7,383 bases of DNA from Candidatus Latescibacterota bacterium (GCA_030613045.1 JAUWMS010000114.1:1-7383); one strand, 5' to 3'. Positions 1 to 6,486 are shown, counted from the first letter of the stretch. Made by a program: numbers and translations. Notes: a model not told the origin generated them from the letters alone.

Positions 1-2
1 TT

Positions 3-269
3 CAGGGGGAACCCTGTGTGCGTATCGGGCTGCGGATCAAAGAGCAGTTGACGCCCAACACCGCAAAGATTTCTTCGGAAGCGCAGAATATCCGTTCCGT
101 GTTGGTATTCGGGTACACCAACGGTTGGGCGGGCTATATTCCTTCCCGGGACATTTCAGCGGCCGGTGGATACGAGGCGGAGACCTATCAGTTGTACAAC
201 TGGGCGGGTCCCTATAAGCCCGAGATCGAAGATCTGATTGTGAAGACGGTGCTGGAACTGGATGGGTAA
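3..269 (+). CDS. Neutral/alkaline ceramidase-like protein, C-terminal end (5' partial)
   Basis: The frame is open from the first complete codon of the window to a TAA at 267-269, so the gene begins outside; the GTG at 18 is an internal codon, not a start. The 88 visible residues match the end of the ceramidase catalytic domain in neutral/alkaline non-lysosomal ceramidase-like proteins: a GEPCVRIGLRIKEQ strand, then VFGYTNGWAGYIPSRD, then a GGYEAETYQLY segment and a final amphipathic helix (EIEDLIVKTVLEL). In that family the TNGWAGYIPS-type loop and the GGYE segment lie near the C-terminus. Characterised members hydrolyse the amide bond of ceramide with a zinc site located further N-terminal, which is not visible, so substrate and activity cannot be judged. 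Uncultivated soil and marine bacteria carry many paralogues annotated only as ceramidase N-terminal-domain proteins. The stop is one base before a palindromic repeat. Confidence 0.7.
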   Translation, partial: QGEPCVRIGLRIKEQLTPNTAKISSEAQNIRSVLVFGYTNGWAGYIPSRDISAAGGYEAETYQLYNWAGPYKPEIEDLIVKTVLELDG

Positions 270-270
270 A

Positions 271-403
271 TGTTCACCGCAAAGACGCGAAGGACGCAAA
301 GGACTTCAATGAGCAAGGAAGAATGCCCCTTCATCCATCCTTGGAGGAAGGGTTGGGGGCATTGTTCATGGTCTTTCTTTGCGCGCTTTGCGTCTTTGGG
401 GTG
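271..403. repeat. Long palindromic intergenic repeat, copy A (GCGGTGA family)
   Basis: This is a 133-bp imperfect palindrome. The left arm (273-301) begins TTCACCGCAAAGACGCGAAG, and the right arm (376-403) ends GCGTCTTTGGGGTG, its approximate reverse complement. The pairing continues inward: GAATGCCCC near 321 faces GGGGGCATTGTTC near 354. A transcript could fold into one long hairpin. The element fills almost the whole gap between the ceramidase stop and the nitroreductase ribosome-binding site. Related arms recur at 1107-1152, 2166-2322 and 5445-5473. It has no coding sense, and reading frames through it are accidental. It resembles the dispersed intergenic repeats with GACGCAAAG/CTTTGCGTC arms seen in many uncultivated bacterial genomes. 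Confidence 0.8.
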
Positions 404-427
404 CAAAAAGAAAGGAAGGGGGAAGAA

Positions 428-955
428 ATGGAACTTCAGGAAGCGATCATGGGAAGGCGCAGCATACGGAAATACACCGACCAGAAGGTCTCCGATGCGC
501 AGATCGAGGCGATGCTCAAGGCGGGCTATTGGGCGCCGCGGGTCAATGAGCGATGGCGGTTTATCGTGGTCCGGGATGCGGAGACCCGGAAGATATTGAG
601 CCGGCGGGATAGTCCGAAGGGGAAGGTAGCCACTCAACCCCACGTAGCCAATGCGCCGGTGGACATCGTGGTATGTATTGACTTCCGGGGGGCCAGCGAG
701 CGGGACCGGGCGCTTTACGCGATGCAGGAGGCGTCGGGCGCGATTGAGAATATGCTGCTCACGGCGCACGAACAGGGACTGGGCGCGTGTTGGAATTGCA
801 GCTTTGACGATGAGAAGGTGAAGGAGGTGCTGGGCTTGCCGGAGGAGGTGACTCCCATCGCCATCATTTCTCTGGGATATCCGGCTGAGGCGGGGAAAGG
901 CATACGGAGGAAGACGTTGGAGCAAATCATTCACTGGGAGCGGTTTAAGGATTGA
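428..955 (+). CDS. Nitroreductase family protein (FMN-dependent)
   Basis: A 175-aa protein of the nitroreductase superfamily, cytoplasmic enzymes that use FMN and NAD(P)H to reduce nitro compounds, quinones or flavins. The N-terminus MELQEAIMGRRSIRKYTDQK is the classic opening; Arg10, Arg11, Ser12 and Arg14 correspond to the FMN-phosphate-binding group. Residues 30-50 (LKAGYWAPRVNERWRFIVVR) match the usual AA..APS..N.QPW.F segment, with Arg-Val-Asn in place of the common Pro-Ser-x-x-N. Residues 115-125 (EQGLGACWNCS) and 146-152 (IISLGYP) are the second flavin-contact region and the final core strand. It is short for the family (usually about 190-220 aa), in line with compact single-domain members. 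The ATG at 428 is preferred over an in-frame ATG at 323 because a purine-rich GGAAGGGGGAAGA precedes it and the upstream codons lie inside a palindromic repeat. The physiological substrate cannot be told from sequence. Confidence 0.88.
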   Translation: MELQEAIMGRRSIRKYTDQKVSDAQIEAMLKAGYWAPRVNERWRFIVVRDAETRKILSRRDSPKGKVATQPHVANAPVDIVVCIDFRGASERDRALYAMQEASGAIENMLLTAHEQGLGACWNCSFDDEKVKEVLGLPEEVTPIAIISLGYPAEAGKGIRRKTLEQIIHWERFKD

Positions 956-959
956 CTGA

Positions 960-1088
960 GCCACTTGCAAAACGTTCCTCAGATGAGATTGCCTCGGCGC
1001 TTCGTGCCTCGCAGTGAGAATAATAGAGTCGTATTCTCATTGCGAGCTTCAGTTGCGTCCTCTCGTTTTTCGGGTTTTTGCAAGTGGC
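960..1088. repeat. Second palindromic element with 13-bp perfect terminal inverted repeats (MITE-like)
   Basis: The ends are a perfect 13-bp inverted repeat: GCCACTTGCAAAA at 960-972 and TTTTGCAAGTGGC at 1076-1088. An inner pair, CTCGCAGTGAGAAT at 1008-1021 and ATTCTCATTGCGAG at 1033-1046, is complementary over 14 positions with one G-T pair, leaving an 11-base loop. The element is 129 bp and starts 4 bases after the nitroreductase stop. Its core, with GATTGCCTCGGCGCTTCG and CTCGCAGTGA, resembles a widespread bacterial repeat of the ATTGCTTCG...CGCAATGA type. It differs in sequence from the GCGGTGA family. It carries no transposase, so it would be non-autonomous if mobile. It may also act as a transcript-end hairpin for the nitroreductase gene. 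Confidence 0.75.
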
Positions 1089-1106
1089 TTCCCCGAATGC
1101 TCGTCT

Positions 1107-1152
1107 AAGACACCAAGACTCGGCTTCTCTTCGCGCCTTGGTGTCCTCGTGG
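1107..1152. repeat. Short palindromic repeat, copy C (diverged GCGGTGA family)
   Basis: A short hairpin-forming version of the same kind of element as copies A and D. AAGACACCAAG at 1107-1117 faces CTTGGTGTCCT at 1137-1147 with one mismatch, and the rest of the right arm runs to about 1152 (CTCGTGGC). The arm layout (CTTGGTGTC then CTCGTGG) parallels CTTTGCGTC then TTTGCGG in the other copies. It sits directly after the 960-1088 element and ends 36 bases before the aldo/keto reductase start codon. Its relation to the other copies is by pattern and position rather than strong identity. Confidence 0.5.
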
Positions 1153-1188
1153 CAAAAAGGATGTAACCGGATTGGAGGGAGCCACGTT

Positions 1189-2157
1189 ATGAATTATGTT
1201 TCATTCGGAACCGCAGACGTCAAAGTTTCTGAGATGTGTCTGGGGACGATGATGTTCGGAGAGCGCTGTGATCAGAAGCGCTCCTCGGAGATTATGCGTG
1301 CGGCTTTGGACGGCGGGGTAAATTTTTTCGATACCGCCTCGGCGTACTGTCGGGGACGCACGGAGGAAATCGTGGGGCGGGGGATCAAGGAGTATCGGGA
1401 CCAAATTTTTTTGGCGAGCAAGGTCGCCGGAGTGGATGCGAAGCGCATTGCCGAAAGCATAGATGAGAGCTTGACCCGGCTGGGCACGGATTACCTCGAT
1501 CTTTACCAGATCCATTGGCCCCGCAAGGGGATGCGGGTAGGGGAGATGATGGAGGCGCTGGATAAGGTGGTGCAGTCCGGGAAGGCCCGGTTCGTGGGAT
1601 GCTCGAACTATCCGGCTTGGGTGCTGGAGCGTTCCAATGGATATGCCCGGCTCCACGGCCTTGCCCGGATGGTCTCCCATCAGTTGTCGTATAATCTATT
1701 GGAGCGCGGCGTGGAGGTGGAGGTGCTGCCTATGGCGAAGACGGAGAACATCGCGGTGATGGTGTACCGTCCTATCGCGATGGGGATTTTGGCCGGAAAA
1801 TATATCCCCGGTCAGCCGATTCCCGAGGACTCCCGCGCCCGGACGGATGAGCGTATCGTCAAGTGGCTGGATAGCTACGGCGAGGGTGTGCTGCGTCTGA
1901 AGGCATTTGCAGAAGACCGCGGGGTGTCTATGTTCGACGTCTCGGTAGGATGGGTGCGGTCCTCGCCCGCGGTGACCTGTCCCATCATCGGGGTGAGTTC
2001 GCTTTCCCAGTTGGAGAAAAGTTTCAAGACCTTCGACTTCACGCTGAGTTCGGACGAACGGGCGGAGGTGAGCTCGTTCTTCGATACGGAGGTGAAGGAG
2101 GTCTCCGGCGGGAATTACGGACCGTTGCGCCGCAACCTCGACCTGGTGGCGGAGTAA
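1189..2157 (+). CDS. Aldo/keto reductase
   Basis: A 322-aa cytoplasmic (alpha/beta)8-barrel oxidoreductase of the aldo/keto reductase superfamily, reducing aldehydes or ketones with NADPH. The catalytic tetrad is complete: Asp48 in GVNFFDTASAY, Tyr53 in the same motif, Lys78 in IFLASKV and His109 in LDLYQIHWP. LTRLGTDYLDLYQIH is the standard signature. Late in the barrel, VTCPIIGVSSLSQLEKSF (about residues 265-282) corresponds to the cofactor-binding motif of the family (IxGxxxxxQ). Length is typical. The ATG at 1189 is chosen because GGAGGGA lies 8 bases upstream; the longer in-frame reading from 1078 would start inside a palindromic repeat. It most resembles the broad YajO/YghZ-type bacterial group, but no specific substrate is indicated. 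A repeat separates it from each neighbour, so it is probably transcribed on its own. Confidence 0.92.
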   Translation: MNYVSFGTADVKVSEMCLGTMMFGERCDQKRSSEIMRAALDGGVNFFDTASAYCRGRTEEIVGRGIKEYRDQIFLASKVAGVDAKRIAESIDESLTRLGTDYLDLYQIHWPRKGMRVGEMMEALDKVVQSGKARFVGCSNYPAWVLERSNGYARLHGLARMVSHQLSYNLLERGVEVEVLPMAKTENIAVMVYRPIAMGILAGKYIPGQPIPEDSRARTDERIVKWLDSYGEGVLRLKAFAEDRGVSMFDVSVGWVRSSPAVTCPIIGVSSLSQLEKSFKTFDFTLSSDERAEVSSFFDTEVKEVSGGNYGPLRRNLDLVAE

Positions 2158-2165
2158 AAAAAGTT

Positions 2166-2322
2166 TTCACCGCAGAGATCGCAGAGCACACAGAGAAAGG
2201 CAGGTATAGGCAAAGGCAAAAGTAGAGGTAAAGATAGGGGTAGAGACCACTCAGCCCTGCTTTTTTTCCTTTACCTCTACCTTTACCTGTTTTTTTTTGC
2301 GTTCTTTGCGTCTTTGCGGTGA
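2166..2322. repeat. Long palindromic intergenic repeat, copy D (GCGGTGA family) with hexamer-rich interior
   Basis: A 157-bp palindrome starting 8 bases after the aldo/keto reductase stop. The outer arms are TTCACCGCAGAGATCGCAGAG from 2166 and, at the right end, GCGTCTTTGCGGTGA ending at 2322. Inside is a perfect 12-bp inverted repeat, GTAGAGGTAAAG at 2222-2233 and CTTTACCTCTAC at 2269-2280. Much of the inner arms is built from six-base units of the AGGTAA/AGGTAG/AGGCAA type, with complementary ACCTCT/ACCTTT units on the right. The end points toward the 2352 gene, 29 bases before its ATG. Same family as 271-403. Confidence 0.8.
2222..2298 (+). terminator. Possible intrinsic terminator of the aldo/keto reductase gene, inside repeat copy D
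   Basis: The perfect 12-bp stem (2222-2233 with 2269-2280) is followed after 9 bases by a run of nine T at 2290-2298. The long loop (35 bases) and the gap before the T-run make it weaker than a textbook terminator. It would end transcription from the aldo/keto reductase before the next gene. The assignment rests on structure only. Confidence 0.35.
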
Positions 2323-2351
2323 GGATGTAGGACTGAGAGGAGGGAGAAACG

Positions 2352-3629
2352 ATGATAGGGAACTATTCCGAAGCGGGAGTTCTGGCGCTGTGGATCGGGA
2401 GTTTCGTGCTGATGGGCGGTCTTTTGCTGGTTGTGAGTGTTGCTGAGGCAGGCCCGTCTGAGGTGATGCTCTGGGACGCGGGGGAGAAGGTGAGCGAGAA
2501 GCATTATGATTTGCGTCCCTACAAGGTGCGGGATTCGTGGAAGCCGGTGCCTTACGGAACGGCGGAGTAGTCGTTTGAGGGGAGTCCGGTGATCGAGAAC
2601 GATTTTTTCCACCTCTATTTCCACAGCAGTCCGCACGATTGCATTTTCCTCTATGGGAAGATCGCGGGGGAGCCGAGGATATGGGTGAATGAGCTATATC
2701 GGGTGTATATTGATCCGAAGGATTATCGGGAGGCGTTTCCGGGCGATGCGTCCCGGGCGAGGCGCAGGAATTACGGCCACGGTTCGGATACCGTCAGGAT
2801 CATCGGGAATACTTCGGAAGAGGTCGTAGTGGAGAGCGGCTCCATTCCCCGCGAGCGGGAGGGCCAGACGGTTTTGGTGGTGACCACGTACCGCATCCTC
2901 AGGGACAAGCCCTGGGTGGAGGTGCGTCCGGTGCGCATGGCCACGGAGCAGGGCATTCACGGCAAGGTTCGGATGGGGCTGGCGCCCAATGAGGAGGGGA
3001 ACGATTTCGTGGTGGATTCGCTGAGAGACCTTCCGGGCCGGCTTCACCCGCCGGTGGGTAGGATGCTCTTGTGTTTCTATGAGAGTGGGGAGTTTCCGTG
3101 TATGTGGGTCATCACCTGGTCCGCTCCCTTCGAAGAGGCCGATCCCTGGTTTCTGAACGATAGCGGGCCGGATGGGGATACGATGTCGTGGCATGATCAG
3201 AGCGGGTGTCCCCGGCGTTCTCCGGGCTGCATCACCTCCAGTTGGGCGGGATTCGGAGAGAAAGGGAGCGCAGTGGTCGGGTTGCTTTCCTACTGGCACA
3301 ACTGGCACCGGGAGGAGGTGGATCAGCCTATCAGGAAGGGGGAATTTTACACCAGTTCATGGGAGCCGCCGTATCCGGGCAGATGGCGGATGACGGCTCG
3401 GGTTGCGGAGAAGAGGTATGATCAGGGGTTTGAGTACGATGGGAAGACGGAATTTCCGGCGCAGTATTTCTCCCGGGATGTCTATGATGGGAATTTTACG
3501 TTCACCAGTCCCATCGGCGGGAATCTGGATTATATCGTTATGTATATGTATGACCGGACGGAGGATACGCCTGCTGAGATACTGACTCCCATGGATCAGC
3601 ATCGGTGGACAATGAAGGGGGGTGAATAG
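2352..3629 (+). pseudogene. Secreted protein of unknown function, interrupted by an in-frame TAG at codon 73
   Basis: The reading frame starts at ATG 2352, preceded by GAGGAGGGAGAAAC, meets TAG at 2568-2570, and continues open in the same frame to the TAG at 3627-3629. Read through, it would be a 425-residue protein. Residues 8-33 form a signal peptide (hydrophobic core, then VSVAEA before GPSEV). The segment after the stop continues a plausible domain: SFEGSPVIENDFFHLYF follows directly, so upstream and downstream parts look like one protein. The mature part is rich in predicted beta strands, Trp and Tyr (WEPPYPGRWRMTARV; FTFTSPIGGNLDYIVMYMYD) and ends LTPMDQHRW. I recognise no named domain. 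The next gene starts 2 bases after the final stop, so it was probably co-transcribed with the sugar-binding protein. A re-start at GTG 2589 would lack the signal peptide. One base change from a Tyr codon, or a base-call error, would explain the stop. Confidence 0.75.
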
Positions 3630-3631
3630 GC

Positions 3632-4685
3632 GTGAAGTTAAGAGAGTGGTGGCAAAAATGGGGAAGCATCATCCCCCTTCCGGCGGTTATTGTGGGCGCG
3701 AGTGTTATTCTTCTCATCCTGTTTGTGCGGCTGACGTGCAGCACCAATCCGGGAGAGACGCGCGTGGAAATTATTCTTTTGGACAGTTCGTACCTGCCTT
3801 GGGCGGACTTGAATCGCCGCCGGATTCGGGCGTTCGAAGAGCAGTACCCGGATATTCGGGTGCGGATGGTCACGGAGAGCAGTCCGGAGAAGATTCTGAC
3901 GATGATCGCGGGGGGGATCACGCCGGATGTGTTTATGTTGGCTACGGAGGATATCCCGGACTACGGCAGGCGCGGGGTGATCTGCGATGTGGATCGGTTT
4001 ATGCGGGAGGATCCCGAGTTCGACGTAGGGGCGTATTTCAAGGAGATCGTGGATGCGATGAAATATCAGGGGAAGCTGTACGGGCTGCCCGACAATTTGT
4101 CGCCGGTGCTGCTTTTCTACAACAAGGACGTGTTCGACCGGTTCGGCGTGGCGTATCCCGACGGGACGTGGCGCTGGAGGGAGTTTCTGGAGGCGTGCAG
4201 GAAATTGACCAAGGATACCGACGGGGATGGCCGGACGGATCATTATGCGTTTGTCAGCTCCTGGTGGCGCAATCGGTGGCCGATGTATATTTGGCAGAAC
4301 GGAGGCCGGGTGTTCACGCCGGAGCGGAATCATTGTCTGATGGATCATCCGGAGGCCATCGAGGCGATCCGGTGGTACCATGAGTTAACCAGCAAGCACC
4401 ACGTGGCGCCCGCGGTGGGCGCGCAGTTAGAGAACGTGGCTGCGCAGGACGCGAGTGAGTGGTTCAAGGCGGGCCGGGTGGCGATGCTGGCCGAGTCGCG
4501 GTACGCCATGGCGCGGCTCAGGGAGACCCCCGGACTTGCGGTGGGACGTGGCGCCGTTGCCTTACCAAAAGCAGCGGGCCACGACGTTCGTGGCCGGTGG
4601 CTGGGCGATCTCGGCCACGTCGGCGCATCCCCTGGCCGCATGGAAGTTGATCAAGTTTTTGACCGGGTCCTTTGGAATAAGTTGA
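3632..4685 (+). pseudogene. ABC transporter sugar-binding protein (family 1), frameshifted and C-terminally truncated
   Basis: Extracellular solute-binding protein of the sugar ABC-importer type, which captures an oligosaccharide or sugar outside the membrane and delivers it to permeases. It starts at GTG 3632, 7 bases after GGGGGGTGA. Residues 17-33 are a membrane anchor or uncleaved signal; Cys36 lacks a good lipobox. Family marks follow: FEEQYPDIRVRMV (69-80), PDVFMLA (98-104), YGLPDNLSPVLLFYNKDVFD (150-169), DTDGDGRTDHYAF (195-207) and WFKAGRVAML (277-286). At the C5 run 4527-4531 the frame slips. Removing one C gives PDLRWDVAPLPYQKQ, then GGWAISATSAHPLAAWKLIKFLT, exactly the family pattern, ending at TGA 4683-4685. 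That is about 351 codons where relatives usually have 400-450, so the final lobe is missing. Uncorrected, the 3632 frame reads about 46 meaningless residues and then enters the glycosidase remnant. No permease genes follow. Confidence 0.82.
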
Positions 4686-5248
4686 GAGGGGAGTATCTCA
4701 CCGGCTTCCTCGAGGAGGCGAAGCAACTGCTGTCGGCTCACGACAAGCGGCTCTGCATGATGGTCAAGGACGAGGATCGGGGCGAAAGCAAAGGAGGACA
4801 TCGCCTCGGTTGGCTTTTGGGCGACCTTTACACGGATTGGGAGAAATGGGTTGACGAAGACCTGATAGACGAGTTGTGCGTTTACGACGAAGAGCGGTTG
4901 ACGTGGTGGGATTTCAAGAGGGACCATTGGTGGGAGGACGCACTTGATTTTGTCGAGGCATACCGCGACAAAATCGGTGCGAAGAAGCGGTTGCTTCTGT
5001 GGATTGACCTGTGGACGTGGGAATGGCGGGCGAATCCCGACTATGTAGAAAGATATGGTCATCCCGCGGTTCCCTGGGTTGAATCTCCTGGAAATGATAC
5101 CAAGCCGCCGAAGGTGATACGGAAGATGCTGGATGGTGTTTTGAAATCGGCGGCGGACGGGTTCACTTTACACGAAGCGCAGAACATAGAATGGTTTTCC
5201 CTCTGGAAAAGCGCCAAGGACGTGGTTGTTGGAAAGCGGCCGGTTTGA
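4667..5248 (+). pseudogene. 3' remnant of a GHL10-like family-10 glycosylhydrolase
   Basis: About 192 residues in the frame of the 3632 start, from roughly VLWNKLRGEYLTGFLEEAK to TGA 5246-5248. The pattern is that of the C-terminal half of a TIM-barrel glycosidase of the GHL10-like (family 10 glycosylhydrolase) type: an RGEYLTGFLEEAKQLL helix, an RLCMMV strand, GDLYTDWEKWVDEDLIDELCVYD, a KRLLLWIDLW strand, and a terminal GFTLHEAQNIEWFSLW, where the barrel's last strand and helix usually lie. These proteins are thought to act on cell-surface or dietary glycans; the substrate is unknown here. There is no start codon with a ribosome-binding site at the beginning, and the N-terminal half and any signal peptide are missing. 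It is joined to the truncated sugar-binding protein within about 4662-4685, most simply by a deletion. The family call is from pattern memory and is less certain than the fact of a join. Confidence 0.55.
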
Positions 5249-5257
5249 CTCGGGGAA

Positions 5258-5291
5258 GACCGTTTGCACGGGAAGGCCGCTTGCACAGGGA
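5258..5291. repeat. Short imperfect direct repeat
   Basis: GACCGTTTGCACGGGA at 5258-5273 and GGCCGCTTGCACAGGGA at 5275-5291 are adjacent copies of about 16 bases with a few differences. They lie just after the glycosidase-remnant stop. No function is apparent; they may be the residue of a local duplication. Confidence 0.45.
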
Positions 5292-5358
5292 GAGCGGATG
5301 CTGGTGGTGTTCGTGGTGGGGCGGAGGTATTTTATAAAGGGAAGTAAGGGTAAGGGCT

Positions 5359-5407
5359 GGTGAGTGGTGAGTGGTGATTGGTGAGTAGTGATTGGTGATT
5401 GGTGGGC
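5359..5407. repeat. Heptanucleotide tandem repeat array, seven units
   Basis: Seven consecutive 7-base units follow the pattern RGTGAKT: GGTGAGT, GGTGAGT, GGTGATT, GGTGAGT, AGTGATT, GGTGATT, GGTGGGC (last one degenerate). Periodicity is exact over 49 bases. It lies in the gap before the deacetylase-like gene, and two more GGTGATT units occur at that gene's 3' end (6402-6416). It resembles in kind the short tandem heptamer repeats described in cyanobacteria, but the unit differs and no role is known. Confidence 0.8.
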
Positions 5408-5444
5408 GCGTGCGAAGTGCATTCTTTCCTTTTCCACGTGTCTT

Positions 5445-5473
5445 TCTCTGCGCTCTCTGCGTCTCCGCGGTGA
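5445..5473. repeat. Half copy E of the GCGGTGA-family repeat (right arm only)
   Basis: TCTCTGCGCTCTCTGCGTCT and then CCGCGGTGA match the right arms of copies A and D. No left arm beginning TCACCGC is present upstream; the 7-bp tandem array lies there instead. The arm ends 27 bases before the ATG of the deacetylase-like gene, the same placement as the other copies. This half copy fixes the orientation: the GCGGTGA end faces the start codon. Confidence 0.7.
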
Positions 5474-5500
5474 GTATTTATCCAATAGGGAGGGAAAGCT

Positions 5501-6406
5501 ATGGCTTCACGTACGCGGGTCAGTTTTTTTCTCGATGATATGGCGCCGTACGCCACTGGAGTTCCGGGGCGGGAAGACGAGTGGTGTCCGATTGACGGCG
5601 ATGCGCTCATAGAGGTGCGGGAGTATATGAAGGCGCGCGGGTTGGCCGGGGCGATGTCGGTGATTCCCGGTATGTGCGGACTGCTTACCCGGCCCAAAGA
5701 TGCGCACGAGCGTAAGTTCGCTGAGGCGCTGGGCCGGCTCGGCGACTATCCGATGGATCCCCACATGGAGATCATGACGCATGGGGCGCTGTTCGATTTT
5801 TCCAAAATGGTCCTGACGGAAGACGGTTCGACGGAGATGGACTGGTTAGACGATCATACGATTTCGGTGGCGGCGTGTCGGGACTATTTTCTCGGCACGA
5901 TCAAGGTGGGTCGCGAGTTGGGGGTCCACTATACGGGCTTTTCGACGCCGGGGACGCACCCGGACATGAACCCGAACGTCTGGACCGCGTTTCTGGAGTT
6001 GGCCGAGGCGGGGGAGTTCCCAAACGAGGTGGTCCCGGTATTTGCGACGGTGGAGGAGGGGACGATTCCGATGGCGCCGCGGTCCAAGGCGGTGCGCGGA
6101 CGTTTCGGCGTGTACGACGTGGCTTCCGGGGTCTGGGATTACATCGCCTCCTGGCGCAATTCGCCGGATTGGGTGAACGTGGATCACTATCTCGATGCGG
6201 AGGGGAATGGGTTCCTCGCGGATCTGATCAAAGCCGAATCGCCGATGGCGCTTTTTCACATGCACTGGCAGGGGCTGAACCCTCAGACCGGGCTGGGCTG
6301 GAAGGCGTTTCAGGAGATGATTGACCGGCTGATGTCTCAGTTCGGGGACCGGATCCTCTGGCAGCGGCCGAGTGAGATTGCGGCGGCGTTTCATCGAGCG
6401 CGGTGA
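5501..6406 (+). CDS. Polysaccharide deacetylase-like (NodB-type barrel) protein
   Basis: A 301-aa protein with no signal peptide, so probably cytoplasmic. The start is ATG 5501, preceded by AGGGAGGGAAAGCT. The N-terminus VSFFLDDMAPY has paired Asp12-Asp13 at the end of a first strand, as in the metal-binding first motif of NodB/CE4 deacetylases. His88 and His94 in PHMEIMTHGALF sit where the family's second metal motif falls, but the usual HxxxH spacing is not conserved. FSTPGTHPDMN (147-157) fits the substrate-side loop, and ALFHMHWQGLNP (250-261), followed by a helix and an RILWQRPSEIAAAF ending, fits the last barrel strand with a catalytic His (253 or 255). Length and order suit the broader polysaccharide-deacetylase superfamily rather than classical chitin or peptidoglycan deacetylases. 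The substrate is unknown; a sugar-related hydrolase or isomerase role is equally possible. The stop TGA overlaps a GGTGATT repeat unit. Confidence 0.6.
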   Translation: MASRTRVSFFLDDMAPYATGVPGREDEWCPIDGDALIEVREYMKARGLAGAMSVIPGMCGLLTRPKDAHERKFAEALGRLGDYPMDPHMEIMTHGALFDFSKMVLTEDGSTEMDWLDDHTISVAACRDYFLGTIKVGRELGVHYTGFSTPGTHPDMNPNVWTAFLELAEAGEFPNEVVPVFATVEEGTIPMAPRSKAVRGRFGVYDVASGVWDYIASWRNSPDWVNVDHYLDAEGNGFLADLIKAESPMALFHMHWQGLNPQTGLGWKAFQEMIDRLMSQFGDRILWQRPSEIAAAFHRAR

Positions 6407-6416
6407 TTGGGTGATT
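6402..6416. repeat. Two GGTGATT heptamer units at the 3' end of the deacetylase-like gene
   Basis: GGTGATT occurs at 6402-6408 and again at 6410-6416 with one extra G between. The first unit contains the stop codon TGA (6404-6406). The unit matches the array at 5359-5407 on the other side of the same gene. Confidence 0.55.
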
Positions 6417-6486
6417 GGAGAGGATGGATGGGGCGTATCGGAAGCTTCAAGAATTCAAGAGAGTTTGCGCTTTTTTTAAAAAATAC

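Noticed and set aside
323..427. Longer nitroreductase reading starting at ATG 323
   Set aside because: The extra 35 codons lie within the palindromic repeat 271-403, and the family's normal N-terminus starts exactly at 428 behind a good ribosome-binding site.
212..970. Long minus-strand open frame of 252 codons
   Set aside because: It runs antisense through the nitroreductase gene and a repeat, with a Pro/Arg/His-rich composition typical of shadows of GC-rich genes.
1078..1188. Longer aldo/keto reductase reading starting at 1078
   Set aside because: The added residues are encoded by the end of the 960-1088 element and repeat copy C; the ATG at 1189 has GGAGGGA at good spacing and matches the family start.
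3627..3635. Genome-wide TAG recoding, suggested by the in-frame TAG at 2568 and by TAG-GCG-TGA at 3627-3635
   Set aside because: TAG also ends the same gene at the expected place. With only these two TAG codons in frame there is no support for reassignment; the nearby TGA is probably coincidence.
3622..4383. 253-codon plus-strand frame overlapping the sugar-binding protein gene
   Set aside because: Its Gly/Arg-rich sequence has no family pattern, while the 3632 frame shows clear solute-binding-protein motifs.
5328..5340. TATTTTATAAAG as a -10 region for the deacetylase-like gene
   Set aside because: No convincing -35 box at proper spacing upstream; too weak to list.
5359..5407. CRISPR array
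   Set aside because: Units are 7 bases with no unique spacers, so it is a simple tandem repeat.
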